A stretch of DNA of 64,000 bases from Streptomyces humicola. GTDB taxonomy: Bacteria; Actinomycetota; Actinomycetes; Streptomycetales; Streptomycetaceae. How positions within the stretch are numbered: position 1 is the stretch's first letter; every line of letters begins with the position of its first letter. Below are positions 36,667-45,205 of this stretch, piece by piece. The translations under genes were made by a program, and so were the position numbers. The notes under the pieces are model-generated. The model saw only the letters and a program-made list of their open reading frames with translations, did not search any database and had not been told where the DNA came from. The DNA lies in NCBI RefSeq assembly GCF_024436035.1, contig NZ_JANFNG010000022.1, positions 1 to 64,000 of the forward strand, written 5' to 3'.

Positions 36667-36903
36667 GTGTCAGCCCATTGCCAGCTCACCGGCCGCAAGC
36701 CCGCATTCGGCAACAGCATCTCCCACTCGCACCGGCGCACCAGGCGCCGCTTCGATGCGAACATCCAGCACAAGCGCTACTGGCTGCCCAGCGAAGGCCG
36801 TCACGTCCGGCTCACACTCAGCGCCAAGGGCATCAAGACCGTCGACAGCATCGGGATCGAGGCGGCCGTCGCCCGCATCCGCGCCCGGGGAGGGAAGGTC
36901 TGA
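36667..36903 (+). CDS. rpmB: Ribosomal protein bL28, zinc-free paralogue
   Basis: 78 residues from the GTG at 36667 (CGGAGG upstream). L28 core: [20 protein letters not shown] and [20 protein letters not shown]. The second-half cysteine pair of the zinc form is missing. The stop overlaps the rpsN start (TGATG). Confidence 0.95.
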   Translation: MSAHCQLTGRKPAFGNSISHSHRRTRRRFDANIQHKRYWLPSEGRHVRLTLSAKGIKTVDSIGIEAAVARIRARGGKV

Positions 36904-37208
36904 TGGCGAAGAAGAGCAAGATCGCGAAGAACGAACAGCGCCGCGCCATCGTCGCCCGCCACGCCGAGCGCCGAGCGGAGCTCAAGGCGATCACCGCCAG
37001 CCCCCACACCACCGACGACGAGCGCGCAGCAGCCCAGCGGGAACTGCGCCGGCAACCGCGCGACGCCAGCGCTACCCGCCTGCGCAACCGCGACTCCGTC
37101 GACGGCCGCCCCCGCGGCCACCTGCGCGCCTTCGGCATCTCCCGCATCCGGCTGCGCGAGATGGCGCACGCGGGAGAGCTGCCCGGCGTCCGCAAGAGCA
37201 GCTGGTAA
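36903..37208 (+). CDS. rpsN: Ribosomal protein uS14, zinc-free long form
   Basis: 101 residues with [20 protein letters not shown] and the RNA-binding [19 protein letters not shown]. The long form without CxxC motifs replaces the short zinc-binding S14 during zinc starvation. Coupled to rpmB. Confidence 0.95.
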   Translation: MAKKSKIAKNEQRRAIVARHAERRAELKAITASPHTTDDERAAAQRELRRQPRDASATRLRNRDSVDGRPRGHLRAFGISRIRLREMAHAGELPGVRKSSW

Positions 37209-37288
37209 CAGTTGCGCGCAACGTCAGTTGGGGCTGCCGCCGGTTGCGGGAGGCGGTAGCCGCGGAGCCGTCTGCCGGGTCAAGGGGT

Positions 37289-37329
37289 GGCAATGATTTT
37301 CATCTCTGATCGATGTGAAAATCATTGCC
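37289..37329. promoter_or_regulatory. Long palindrome with Zur half-sites
   Basis: GGCAATGATTTTCA (37289-37302) and TGAAAATCATTGCC (37316-37329) are perfect inverted copies separated by 13 bases. It follows rpsN and precedes the small membrane ORF and the Zur-type regulator. TGATTTTCA/TGAAAATCA half-sites are Zur/Fur-like, so it may be an operator for the next genes, a terminator for rpsN, or both. Confidence 0.55.
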
Positions 37330-37357
37330 ATCTACTGTTTCCGGCATCACCCCACCG

Positions 37358-37543
37358 ATGGACGACCGCTGCGCGGCCGTCCATCCGATCGCCGCGGCCT
37401 ATCAGGCGAACTGGCCCGTCGGCTTCTTCGTGACCGCCTTTGCCTTCGCCGCCTATGTCCTGGCCCACGCGGTCCGCTGGGCGCGCGAGACATACCGCAA
37501 GACCCAGGCCCAAAAACCGCTTGCCGCTGCAGAAGCGGCATAA
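37358..37543 (+). CDS. Small single-span membrane protein
   Basis: 61 residues from the ATG at 37358. One hydrophobic segment (WPVGFFVTAFAFAAYVLAHA) followed by a positive tail (RWARETYRKTQ). It sits between a Zur-like palindrome and the Zur-type regulator, so zinc regulation is plausible. No family recognised; start not certain. Confidence 0.45.
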   Translation: MDDRCAAVHPIAAAYQANWPVGFFVTAFAFAAYVLAHAVRWARETYRKTQAQKPLAAAEAA

Positions 37544-37613
37544 CTGCCCGGCCCTCGACCCATTCGCCCATCCGTACCGCAGTCCCCGCGGAGACCTTAG
37601 GGAAAGCCCGGTG

Positions 37614-38063
37614 ATGGCAAGCAACCGACCTGACATCGGGCCATCGCAGGAAGTGGCGGTGATCGGACGCCCGACGCAGCAACGCGAAGTCGTATTGCGC
37701 GCCTTGGTCGCGGCGGGGGAGTTCGTCAGCGCCCAGGCTCTGCACCAACGCCTGGTGTCCGATGGGTCGTCTGTCGGGCTGTCCACGGTGTACCGCACCC
37801 TGACCGCCCTGGCCAAGGCCGGGCGCGCCGACGTCGTGCGGGACATCAAAGGTGAACGCCTCTTCCGTTATCGCCCTGGCCCTGACCATCGTCACTACCT
37901 GCTGTGCACGGAGTGCAGCCTCAGCCTGCCCGTCGATTCCGACCCTGTGGAGAGCTGGGTAGAAAAGATCGCGGGGACCTCCGGATTCGCGAACGTCCGT
38001 CACGCCGTGGAACTCAGCGGCGTCTGCCCGGACAGCGCCCAGCGGCGACCCCAGGCCCAATGA
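37614..38063 (+). CDS. zur: Zur-type Fur-family repressor
   Basis: 149 residues from the ATG at 37614 (GGAAAG upstream; the overlapping GTG at 37611 is possible). Winged-helix DNA-binding part (QREVVLRALVAAGEFVSAQA, VGLSTVYRTLTALAKAGRAD) and dimerisation/metal part (PDHRHYLLCTECSLSLPVDS). The structural zinc site normally uses four Cys: C98, C101 and C138 are present, but the fourth position is Ser141 (VCPDS). It lies among Zur-box genes, but whether it is the main Zur or a secondary copy is not known. Confidence 0.8.
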   Translation: MASNRPDIGPSQEVAVIGRPTQQREVVLRALVAAGEFVSAQALHQRLVSDGSSVGLSTVYRTLTALAKAGRADVVRDIKGERLFRYRPGPDHRHYLLCTECSLSLPVDSDPVESWVEKIAGTSGFANVRHAVELSGVCPDSAQRRPQAQ

Positions 38064-38245
38064 GGAATGCATGCCGTTCGGCATCATTCGTTGTCTCGGG
38101 GTGGAGCAGCACCGACGGCATGGAGAGCGACCTCCGAGCCACCTTGTACCGCAAGGACATGATCACGCTGCCGTGATCCCAGTGAGCCGGCCGCACCTGT
38201 CGGTCACCTGCGATGCCTCTTCGAGCAGCACAGAACCCCAACCAG

Positions 38246-38263
38246 TTTGAAAATGAAATCCAC
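38246..38263 (+). promoter_or_regulatory. Zur box before rpmF
   Basis: TTTGAAAATGAAATCCAC lies about 50 bases before the L32 start and resembles the site between rpmG and rpmB. Confidence 0.6.
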
Positions 38264-38311
38264 TTGCATGTAGCGTTGGGGCGGAAACCATTTCAGCCGA
38301 GGAGCCGCGTC

Positions 38312-38482
38312 ATGGCCGTGCCCAAGCGCAAGATGTCCCGCAGCAACACCCGTCACCGGCGAGCCCAATGGAAGGCGAGCACGCCCGACCTCGTACCGAT
38401 CACCATCGACGGACGGCAATACCAGGTCCCGCGCCGGCTCGTACGCGCCTACGAGCGCGGCCTGCTGCTTCCCGAAGGCTGA
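38312..38482 (+). CDS. rpmF: Ribosomal protein bL32, zinc-free paralogue
   Basis: 56 residues, [20 protein letters not shown] then a C-terminus without the CxxC pairs of zinc-binding L32. GAGGAG upstream. Completes the zinc-sparing ribosomal set. Confidence 0.93.
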   Translation: MAVPKRKMSRSNTRHRRAQWKASTPDLVPITIDGRQYQVPRRLVRAYERGLLLPEG

Positions 38483-38489
38483 TCGCGTC

Positions 38490-38648
38490 ATGAGTGAACG
38501 GCTGCCGGTCACGGTCCTGTCCGGGTTCCTCGGCTCCTCGGCATGCACGGCACCACTGCGGTCTGCTGGGGCACCTTCGTCGGCCGAGGCTGGACGGAAT
38601 TCCTCGCGGCCCGAGCTGCTGACGATCCGTAGCGACGTGAGTGTATGA
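38490..38648 (+). pseudogene. Remnant of a CobW-type GTPase gene
   Basis: Starts MSERLPVTVLSGFLG, exactly the opening of COG0523 GTPases before the P-loop, then breaks after 15 residues (SSACTAPLRS) into unrelated sequence and a stop at 38648. The gene body is deleted. Position after rpmF is typical for the intact zinc-response operon. Confidence 0.65.
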
Positions 38649-38701
38649 CTCCTCGAGCAGCACAGGGTTCGGGCCGTCGGAGGGCGATGCGCGGGCGCAG
38701 C

Positions 38702-38724
38702 TGGAAATGAAAACCATTTCAATA
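38702..38724 (+). promoter_or_regulatory. Zur-box-like site
   Basis: Sequence TGGAAATGAAAACCATTTCA contains the palindrome TGAAAACCATTTCA. It lies just ahead of an ATG (38738) whose open frame is not recognisable. Confidence 0.5.
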
Positions 38725-38737
38725 TAGGGTTGGCTTC

Positions 38738-39147
38738 ATGGCGCGCCCCATCCTGTGTCCGTACATCGAGGCGAAGCAGATACCGGAACCAGTCGGACAC
38801 TTGCGCTCCAGCAGGGCCCAGGCAGTGGTCCGGTATGGCTCGTCGTGGACATGTACGTCCTCGGTCATCGGCCGCGGCTTCCGTGTACATGCGAGGGCGT
38901 CGGCCATGGCCGCCCGTGTGCGTTCCGGCGTCCGCCGTCTCTGCTACCGAGCGCGCCGCCGTCTGCTGACGCTCATCGAGCTGCAAAGGAGAGTCATGCT
39001 GCTGCGCTACCACCGTTCCCGGCAAATGCGTCACCGGGCTTGCCTGTACCGGCAGTCCGTGCCGGACCGTCGGGATCGGCGAGGCGGGTGGGCGGAGGAG
39101 ACCGCCTCTGATCCGGCCCGTGCCCACCGCGAGGGAGCCTGGGGACG
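38738..39147. other. Region after the last Zur-like site, no recognised gene
   Basis: A plus-strand frame opens at 38738 (MARPILCPYIEAKQ) but soon becomes Arg-rich without family similarity. Minus-strand frames are equally weak. It may hold a remnant of a zinc-regulated gene. Confidence 0.3.
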
Positions 39148-40296
39148 TCAGTACAGGAACCGGTAGTCGGCGGGGTCCCATGCGAGGACGGCATAGATCT
39201 GCACCATCGCGGCCTGCTCAAGTGTCTGCGTCCGCATGGAGTGGGCGGGTTGCGATCGCGTCCGAGCGTCGTTGCCGCCGGAGCCGTCCGTGCCGTCCGT
39301 GAAGCGGAAGAGCCCGGTGCTGGTGTCGTAGCAGCGATCCCAGACGGCGTCTGCGTATCGGGACATGGAGTCGCGGAAGGTGTGGCCCCCGGTCGCCGCG
39401 TCGAGCAACAGCAGGTTCTTGAAGTAGATCGAATTGAAGTACGGGGGCTGGGAGAGGAGCCCCGTGCCGGTCGTGTAGTGGGCGAGGGACGCCTCCGCGA
39501 GGCGCGCCGCCCGGTCGAGATACACCTTGTCGCCGGTGGCCTCGAGGAGCAGTACATTGACGCCGACGGGCACGCCCTGGTTGTACGACCAGAACGTGGT
39601 CTCCACAGCGCCGTCGAGGCTGATGTGGTCCCAGTACAGGCCCTGCGGGCTCAACAGGCAGCCGTTGGTCCACTCGTACATCGCGCGAGCCCCCGTCAAG
39701 TACGGCTCCCGGCCGGTGATCAGATACAGACGCAGCCCGAGGAATGCTCCCGGCATGTTGGATACGGTGTTGCGGTCACGGCTCCACCCCGCCTGGGTCC
39801 AGAACACGCCTCCGGGGAAGGCATGGTGGCGGTCGCTGTCCCAGCCGGACGCCACGAGTTCGAAGATCTCCTCGGCGCGGGCGAGCGCCTGGCGGTCGCC
39901 GCATATCAGGTACCGCTGGACGTCGAGCAGCCCCACCCACTCGTTGTCGTCGTAGAAGAGGTCGCCGCCGGGCCCGTAGGGGCGCAGCGGATACGAGGCA
40001 TAGCCGGGCCGCCCCGTCGCGCCGCCTGACGCCATCCAGTACCGCTCCTGGCCCACCGCGCGGGCGGCGAGGTCGTCGAGGTAGGCGGTGCCCTGGCTGC
40101 CGGGGAGCCCGGCCAGGTCCAGCGTGGCGCCGTGCACCTGGGAGAACGGCCACTCATAGGAGTACGCATTGTCGCCGGGCGCGACCGGGTACCGCTCGCG
40201 GTACAGACCGGAGCCGTCACCAACGGCGAGATGGCACTGCAGCGCCCGGTAGGCATCCGCCGCCCGCGCCGCGTTCCGCTGCGCCCCTGGACCCAC
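39148..40296 (-). CDS. GH76-family glycoside hydrolase
   Basis: 382 residues from a GTG at 40296. An (alpha/alpha)6-barrel enzyme of family GH76, known for endo-alpha-1,6-mannanases. The catalytic Asp pair is in FYDDNEW (D116-D117), with GGVFWTQAGWSRDRNTVSN, FWSYNQGVPVGVNVLLLEAT and the C-terminal EQAAMVQIYAVLAWDP blocks. No signal peptide is seen; either the enzyme is cytosolic or the N-terminus was lost, as the start lies 56 bases from an IS481-like transposase fragment. No sugar transporter nearby. Confidence 0.85.
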   Translation of the reverse strand: MGPGAQRNAARAADAYRALQCHLAVGDGSGLYRERYPVAPGDNAYSYEWPFSQVHGATLDLAGLPGSQGTAYLDDLAARAVGQERYWMASGGATGRPGYASYPLRPYGPGGDLFYDDNEWVGLLDVQRYLICGDRQALARAEEIFELVASGWDSDRHHAFPGGVFWTQAGWSRDRNTVSNMPGAFLGLRLYLITGREPYLTGARAMYEWTNGCLLSPQGLYWDHISLDGAVETTFWSYNQGVPVGVNVLLLEATGDKVYLDRAARLAEASLAHYTTGTGLLSQPPYFNSIYFKNLLLLDAATGGHTFRDSMSRYADAVWDRCYDTSTGLFRFTDGTDGSGGNDARTRSQPAHSMRTQTLEQAAMVQIYAVLAWDPADYRFLY

Positions 40297-40351
40297 CCCT
40301 CCACTCTGCCTCCGCCGACGGCGGTCGGCGAGTCGGCCGGCCTCTGGATCG

Positions 40352-40440
40352 GTTGCCGGTCCGGTCCAGCAGCTCGCGTCGGCACGTTTGTATCCAGCGC
40401 TCCATGAGAGAGTTCATGCCCGCTATCTGGATGCCGGTGA
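40352..40440 (-). pseudogene. IS481-like transposase fragment
   Basis: About 29 codons (GMNSLMERWIQTCRRELLDR) match the catalytic Glu region of the transposase at 5922-6650. No more of the element is present. Confidence 0.65.
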
Positions 40441-40826
40441 GGCCACACGAAGGACCTTGACGGGGACGCGCTGGAGCTGATGAAGATGCCCCTTCCCAAG
40501 GACCGGGAGGAAAGCTGCGGCCCAGAATTCCGGTACGTCCCAGCCAAGCTCTGAGCGGCCGTTACCTCGGCCGCGCATCATGAGCCCATGGACTCTGACG
40601 AGCTCGGTGACGAGGCGGGCGGTCCTTCAGCCACATTCGCGCCGCCATCCTGGCGCCGGCATCGATCGTCTGCCAGAAGCCGTGGGCGCCGACGGCGGCG
40701 GCAAGCTTCTGTTCCTGTGTGACCAGCTCGTCGACCTGAGCGCGATCGGCGCCGCACAGTTGCCTGAGGTTGTGCCCGACCTGAAGGAAGCCGACTGACC
40801 GGGCCCGGCGGACAGCCGGGTACGCC
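40441..40826. other. Stretch without an intact gene
   Basis: A plus-strand tail (about 40455-40553, GDALELMKMPLPKDREESCG) looks like the C-terminus of a deleted gene. Otherwise nothing recognised. Confidence 0.35.
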
Positions 40827-40940
40827 TTACAAGGCGGGAGCGGTCGCTCGGCGGATGGTGCGGTCCAAGCGGACGACGATCAGGGCGATGTCGTCGCGGG
40901 CACCGCTGCTGACGCCGAGGCGGTTCAGCAGCGCGTCGGG
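40827..40940 (-). pseudogene. SpoIIE/PP2C phosphatase C-terminal remnant
   Basis: The last 35 or so codons before the stop at 40827 (LLNRLGVSSGARDDIALIVV) match the C-terminal motif of PP2C-type SpoIIE phosphatases (the GxxDDIALxV block). The remainder of the gene is not present. No gene is recognised from here to 41190. Confidence 0.5.
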
Positions 40941-41190
40941 GTGGCTTCCCCGCGGCGTGCGAGCACACCACCACGGAGGGGCCCAGGTCCCGAAGCGACC
41001 AAGCTGCTGGTCAGCTGGCGCCTGGGCCTGCAGGGTCCGACTGGGAAGGCGTATTTCGTCCTTTCGGGTCCACGCCATCGGCTACCCACCTCGCGCAGGC
41101 TGACAGGGTGCCGTCCATACCGCCGGGCACGGTGTCCGCAGTCAGCGGCCACAAGCCAGGGCCGCCTGATCACGGCCTGGAGGAGGTGCC

Positions 41191-41667
41191 ATGGGTGACA
41201 GCAGGCGCGGGGTGGCGGCACGCGCGCGGACGTACACGGTCAGGTGCGGGAGCTGCGGCAAGGGGAACCGGATTCCGGCCGCCGCCGAGGGCATCCCCAA
41301 ATGCGGCAACTGTCACAGCCTACTACCGTGGGTCGTGGACGCCACCGACCAGGACTTCGCCGAGATCGCCGAACAGGCTTCGCTGCCCGTCCTGGTGGAC
41401 ATGTGGGCGACCTGGTGCGGTCCGTGCCGGATGGTCAGCCCTGCCCTGGAACAGGTCGCGCGGGAAATGGCCGGCCGGATCAAACTCGTCAAAGTAGACG
41501 TCGACAGGTCACCGCGGTTGCAGCAGCGGTTCATGGTGCAAGCCGTACCGACCCTGCTGATCCTCGACCGAGGAAAGGAGATCGCACGGCAGGCGGGCGC
41601 AGCGCCACCCCACGTACTGCGGGACTGGGCGGAAAGAGCCCTCGCAGGCCGCACCCGGCCGACATGA
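41191..41667 (+). CDS. trxC: Thioredoxin with N-terminal zinc finger (thioredoxin-2 type)
   Basis: 158 residues. CxxC pairs at C19/C22 and C38/C41 form the N-terminal zinc ribbon of thioredoxin 2; the active site WCGPC lies at 75-79 in a normal thioredoxin fold ending RQAGAAPPHVLRDWAERALA. It reduces disulfides in the cytoplasm and is often induced by oxidative stress. GAGGTGCC upstream. First gene of a redox operon with the UBP zinc finger and the reductase-like gene. Confidence 0.9.
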   Translation: MGDSRRGVAARARTYTVRCGSCGKGNRIPAAAEGIPKCGNCHSLLPWVVDATDQDFAEIAEQASLPVLVDMWATWCGPCRMVSPALEQVAREMAGRIKLVKVDVDRSPRLQQRFMVQAVPTLLILDRGKEIARQAGAAPPHVLRDWAERALAGRTRPT

Positions 41668-41683
41668 GCTCCGGAGGCCAGCC

Positions 41684-41944
41684 ATGACTGTCATGCCCGA
41701 CCCTCACCTGAGCCTGGTCCGCGACGTCAGGCCCAAGACCCCGGGTTGCGAGGAGTGCCTGCGCACCGGCATGGGCTGGGTGCACCTGCGCCTGTGCCTC
41801 ACCTGCGGCCATGTGGGCTGCTGCGACTCCTCACCGGGACGCCACGCCAGAGCGCACGCGGCGGCCGTCGGACACCCCATCGTCCGTTCACTGCAGCCAG
41901 GAGAGAACTGGCGCTGGTGCTTCGCGCACGAGGCGTTCGTATGA
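41684..41944 (+). CDS. UBP-type zinc finger protein
   Basis: 86 residues with the ZnF-UBP pattern: GCEECLRTGMGWVHLRLCL, CGHVGCCDSSPGRHA and a following AVGHPIVRSLQPGENWRWCF. In bacteria these small domains occur with thioredoxin reductase-like genes; ligand unknown. The gene starts 17 bases after the thioredoxin stop and ends 33 bases before the reductase. Confidence 0.88.
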   Translation: MTVMPDPHLSLVRDVRPKTPGCEECLRTGMGWVHLRLCLTCGHVGCCDSSPGRHARAHAAAVGHPIVRSLQPGENWRWCFAHEAFV

Positions 41945-41977
41945 GCCGCCGACCGCAGGCTTGGCGGAGGAGTCGTC

Positions 41978-43672
41978 ATGGATAGCAACGACGCCGTGCA
42001 GCACGAGGAGACACCCGACACACACGGTGCTTACCCACGGCTTTCGGATCAGCAGATCGAGGTGCTCAGCGTATGCGGCGAACAGCGGAAGGTGCGGGCC
42101 GGTGAAGTCCTCTTCATGGAAGGTCAGCCCTGCTCCCACTTCTTCGTCGTGCTCAGCGGCAAGGTGGCGATCGTCGAGGGCTACGGGGTGGACCAACGCG
42201 TCGTACACGTACACGGCCCGCGAAGTTTCCTCGGAGAAATGGGGCTCCTGGAAGGCCAGACCGCCTTCTTCACCGGCGTGGTTACCGAAGACGGCACGAT
42301 CCTCGCGGTCCCGGTCTCCGAGCTGCGCGGACTACTGGCCAGCGAACCCGCCCTCGGCGACCTCATCCTCCGCGCATATCTGATGCGCCGCTCAGAGCTG
42401 GTGGGACGGGGAGCCGGTTTCCGGATCGTGGGCTCGGAATTCTCTCCCGACACTTGTCGTCTGCTCCAGTTCGCCGCCCGCAACCGGCTTCCCCATCACT
42501 GGATCGACCTGGAGAAGGATCGCCAGGCCGAGGCACTGCTGAACCGGCTGGGCATCGCTCCCTCCGAGACGCCCGTTGTGATCCTGGGCGGCGACAAGGT
42601 ACTCCGCAACCCGGACAGCGCCGAGTTGGCCAACGCGCTGGGCTTGCGCCGTCCGGCGCCGGAGGCGGACACCCGTGACCTGCTGGTGATAGGCGCCGGA
42701 CCGGCCGGCCTGGCTGCCGCCGTCTACGCCGCCTCGGAGGGCCTGCAGACGACCGTGGTGGACGACGAGGCAACCGGAGGCCAGGCGGCCACCTCGTCCC
42801 GCATCGAGAACTACCTCGGGTTTCCTGCGGGAATCTCCGGGGCGGAACTCGCCGAGCGCGCCGTGGTGCAGGCCAGCCGGTTCGGAGCCGAAATCAACGT
42901 CCCCGCCGGCGCCGTCGGGCTGGAACGGCGGGACGGCCACTATGTCGTCCGGTTCGACGACGGCGCGTCGGCCGCCTCCCGTACCGTCGTTCTCGCCACG
43001 GGCGCCCGCTACCGCCGGCTGGACGCCCCGGGCATCGAGGCGCTGGAGGGACTGGGCGTGCACTACGCGGCCACGATCTGGGAGGCGAGAAGGTGTCGTG
43101 CCGACCCGGTCGCGGTGGTGGGCGGAGGGAACTCGGCGGGGCAAGCCGCACTCTTCCTCGCCCGGCAGTCACTGCCCGTCTACCTCCTGGTACGCGGTGG
43201 CGATCTCGGCGCGGACATGTCGCGCTACCTCGTGGACCGGATCGAGCGGCATCCGCGGATCAACGTGCTGCTGCACACCGAGGTACGCGAGGTGAACGGC
43301 ACCAACTGGGTCGAGTTCGTGATCGTGGAGGACAACCGCACCGGGGAGCGCCGCACCCTTCCCGTGCGCGCGCTGTTCGTCTTCATCGGGGCCGTCCCGT
43401 GCACATCCTGGCTCGCGGGAGTGGTGGCGCTCGACTCGCGCGGCTTCGTGCTCACCGGCCAGGACGCACTGCCTGCCTGCGACGAGGACGAGTGGGGACA
43501 CCTCGACCGTATCCCCATGGCGCTGGAGACCAATCACCCGGGACTCTTCGCCGTGGGTGACGTGCGCAGCGGATCGATCAAGCGCGTCGCCTCCGCCATC
43601 GGCGAGGGCGCCATGGCCGTACGCCTGCTTCACCAGCGTCTTAGGGAGGTGGGAGCGACCGTACCTAGATGA
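41978..43672 (+). CDS. cNMP-binding/thioredoxin reductase-like flavoprotein
   Basis: 564 residues from the ATG at 41978 (GGAGG upstream). Three parts: a cyclic-nucleotide-binding domain (about 20-150; FMEGQPCSHFFVVLSGKVAI, GPRSFLGEMGLLEGQ), a short glutaredoxin-like linker (NRLPHHWIDLEKDRQAEALL), then an FAD/NAD(P) reductase (GAGPAGLAAAVYAASEGL, TSSRIENYLGFPAGISG, VVGGGNSAGQAALFLARQ, GDVRSGSIKRVASAIGEG). The CATC dithiol of real thioredoxin reductases is missing between the two nucleotide sites (AATIWEARRCRADPV), so it cannot reduce thioredoxin by the usual route. The operon with thioredoxin and a UBP finger suggests a redox-sensing or alternative reductase role. Confidence 0.85.
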   Translation: MDSNDAVQHEETPDTHGAYPRLSDQQIEVLSVCGEQRKVRAGEVLFMEGQPCSHFFVVLSGKVAIVEGYGVDQRVVHVHGPRSFLGEMGLLEGQTAFFTGVVTEDGTILAVPVSELRGLLASEPALGDLILRAYLMRRSELVGRGAGFRIVGSEFSPDTCRLLQFAARNRLPHHWIDLEKDRQAEALLNRLGIAPSETPVVILGGDKVLRNPDSAELANALGLRRPAPEADTRDLLVIGAGPAGLAAAVYAASEGLQTTVVDDEATGGQAATSSRIENYLGFPAGISGAELAERAVVQASRFGAEINVPAGAVGLERRDGHYVVRFDDGASAASRTVVLATGARYRRLDAPGIEALEGLGVHYAATIWEARRCRADPVAVVGGGNSAGQAALFLARQSLPVYLLVRGGDLGADMSRYLVDRIERHPRINVLLHTEVREVNGTNWVEFVIVEDNRTGERRTLPVRALFVFIGAVPCTSWLAGVVALDSRGFVLTGQDALPACDEDEWGHLDRIPMALETNHPGLFAVGDVRSGSIKRVASAIGEGAMAVRLLHQRLREVGATVPR

Positions 43673-43674
43673 TG

Positions 43675-44226
43675 CCCGGCGCGAGCACGGCATCGACCTG
43701 CACGGGCCGATCGCCGCCAGCACCGCCGCTACGGCCGGCGGCCCCTTCGGGCAGGACGCGTTCACCATCGATTGGAATCGCGAGCAGGTGACCTGCCCGA
43801 TCGGCGCCGTCAGCACACAGTGGGCCGAGCGGCATTCCCAGCAGGGCCTGCCCGTCATCCGGGTCCGTTTCACCCCGGCCGACTGCCGCCCCTGCCCTCA
43901 CCTGCGAGACTGCGCCAACCCACCCAAGGCCAAGCGCCGCGAGCTGAACCTGCGGCGCCGGGACGAACACGAAGTTGTCCGCGAGGCCCGCGCTGAGCAG
44001 CAGACCGACGAGTGGAAAGAGCGCTACAAGATCCGGGACGGAGTCGAGGGCACCATGGCCGGGGCGTGTTCCGGTGCGGTCTGCGCAGATCCCGCTACCG
44101 CGGCCTGGCGAAGACAGCCTCCAGCACCAGCTCACCGGCGCCGCGATCAACCTCGCCCGCATCGACGCCCAATTCGCGTACCACGTCAGCGAGATCGTTC
44201 CTGCGAAGCAACACGTTGATTCTTGA
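43675..44226 (+). pseudogene. IS1182-family transposase, C-terminal, frameshifted
   Basis: The sequence starts inside the family (REHGIDLHGPIAASTAATAG), continues FTIDWNREQVTCPIGAVSTQ, CRPCPHLRDCANPPKAKRRE and YKIRDGVEGTMA (catalytic Glu region), then shifts frame twice (RCGLRRSRYRGLAKT, then QLTGAAINLARIDAQFAY) to the stop at 44226. It abuts the reductase stop within a few bases. Confidence 0.75.
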
Positions 44227-44262
44227 CGGCTTCACTGGCTGGGGCAGCGTCGGCACTCTCCT

Positions 44263-44452
44263 CTATGCCCGAGCCGCTTGCAGGCCGACCGTGACGTTTG
44301 CCGTCACTGCGCGAATCGGATTCTCAGGGAGGGGGGTCGCCGTGGCACCCTCGGTGCGAAGTTCCTGGAGCAGCTTCTTGGCTTGAGCCAGGAGTTTCTG
44401 CTGGCGTTCGATGCGCTTGATTTGTTCATCGAAGCGTCGCTGTGCGTGCCAT
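44263..44452 (-). pseudogene. Coiled-coil fragment of unknown origin
   Basis: A minus-strand frame with strong heptad pattern (RRFDEQIKRIERQQKLLAQA then KKLLQELRTEGATATP) runs to a stop at 44263 but has no start; it takes over in a different frame just where the ArsR fragment ends. Possibly the tail of a regulator. Confidence 0.35.
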
Positions 44453-44600
44453 CACTCCCGACTCCCGCAGGACCTTCAGATGGTGCGAGAGCGTCGACTT
44501 GGCGATGGGGTAGTCGAGTTGCCCGCAGACCCGGGAGCCTTCCAGGTGCATGACACGTGCGATGTCCCGCGCCGAGCGTTCGCTCGTAGCGGGTATCCGT
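44426..44600 (-). pseudogene. ArsR-family regulator fragment
   Basis: About 55 codons show the helix-turn-helix of ArsR regulators (ERSARDIARVMHLEGSRVCG, then IAKSTLSHHLKVLRESGVM). The N-terminus and the wing are missing and the frame stops at 44426. Confidence 0.55.
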
Positions 44601-44736
44601 TGTGGCAGGCTCCCTCGGCGTCGGCATCGCGTGGAGCTGGCCTGTCCGGCGTGAAAATCCCGGTTCGGATTGCTGACCCGGGCGTTTGTCTGGCCAGGGT
44701 TAGACATCCCATACGCGGTGGGCGTCAAGCTGCGGC

Positions 44737-45048
44737 TTGGTGTTGGTGTGTCTGCGGCGCCCAGGCGGCGACTTCGTCGTAGGTGCTGCGCTGCGGAGGC
44801 AGCCGTGCACGAAACACTGCAGGCAGGTCTTCGCGCTGGTGTGGCAGCAGGTCCCCCGCCACGGCACGCCGCGCCCCGTTCTCAGGCTCGCCGGCCTGGA
44901 TCCCGACGCACGGTACCGGGACACCCGTACCGGTACCGTGCACCACGCGTCGGTACTGACCGGGCACGGGATCGCACCCGAGCTGCCGGCCGGGGACTGG
45001 TCGAGCGAAGTCGGCAGACGATGTCGGGTCCCGCACCCGGCCACGTAG
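44737..45048 (+). pseudogene. GH36 alpha-galactosidase C-terminal remnant
   Basis: The last third, LRLAGLDPDARYRDTRTGTV and LTGHGIAPELPAGDWSSE, matches the C-terminal beta domain of GH36 alpha-galactosidases. Upstream codons are scrambled. The end is also frameshifted compared with the family (which ends ALVHLRR-like). Confidence 0.5.
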
Positions 45049-45205
45049 CGGCCCCGCAGGTCAGCGCCTCTGCAGAACTGAAGGCGTGTCACCTCACGGG
45101 AGACCGCGCACACTGCTTGACCTTCTGCGATTTCCCGAGTGCGGTTGCAGCATTAGGAGCGTCATGCCAGTGCCGGAGACCGGTCGGTAATGAGGGCACA
45201 CGACC

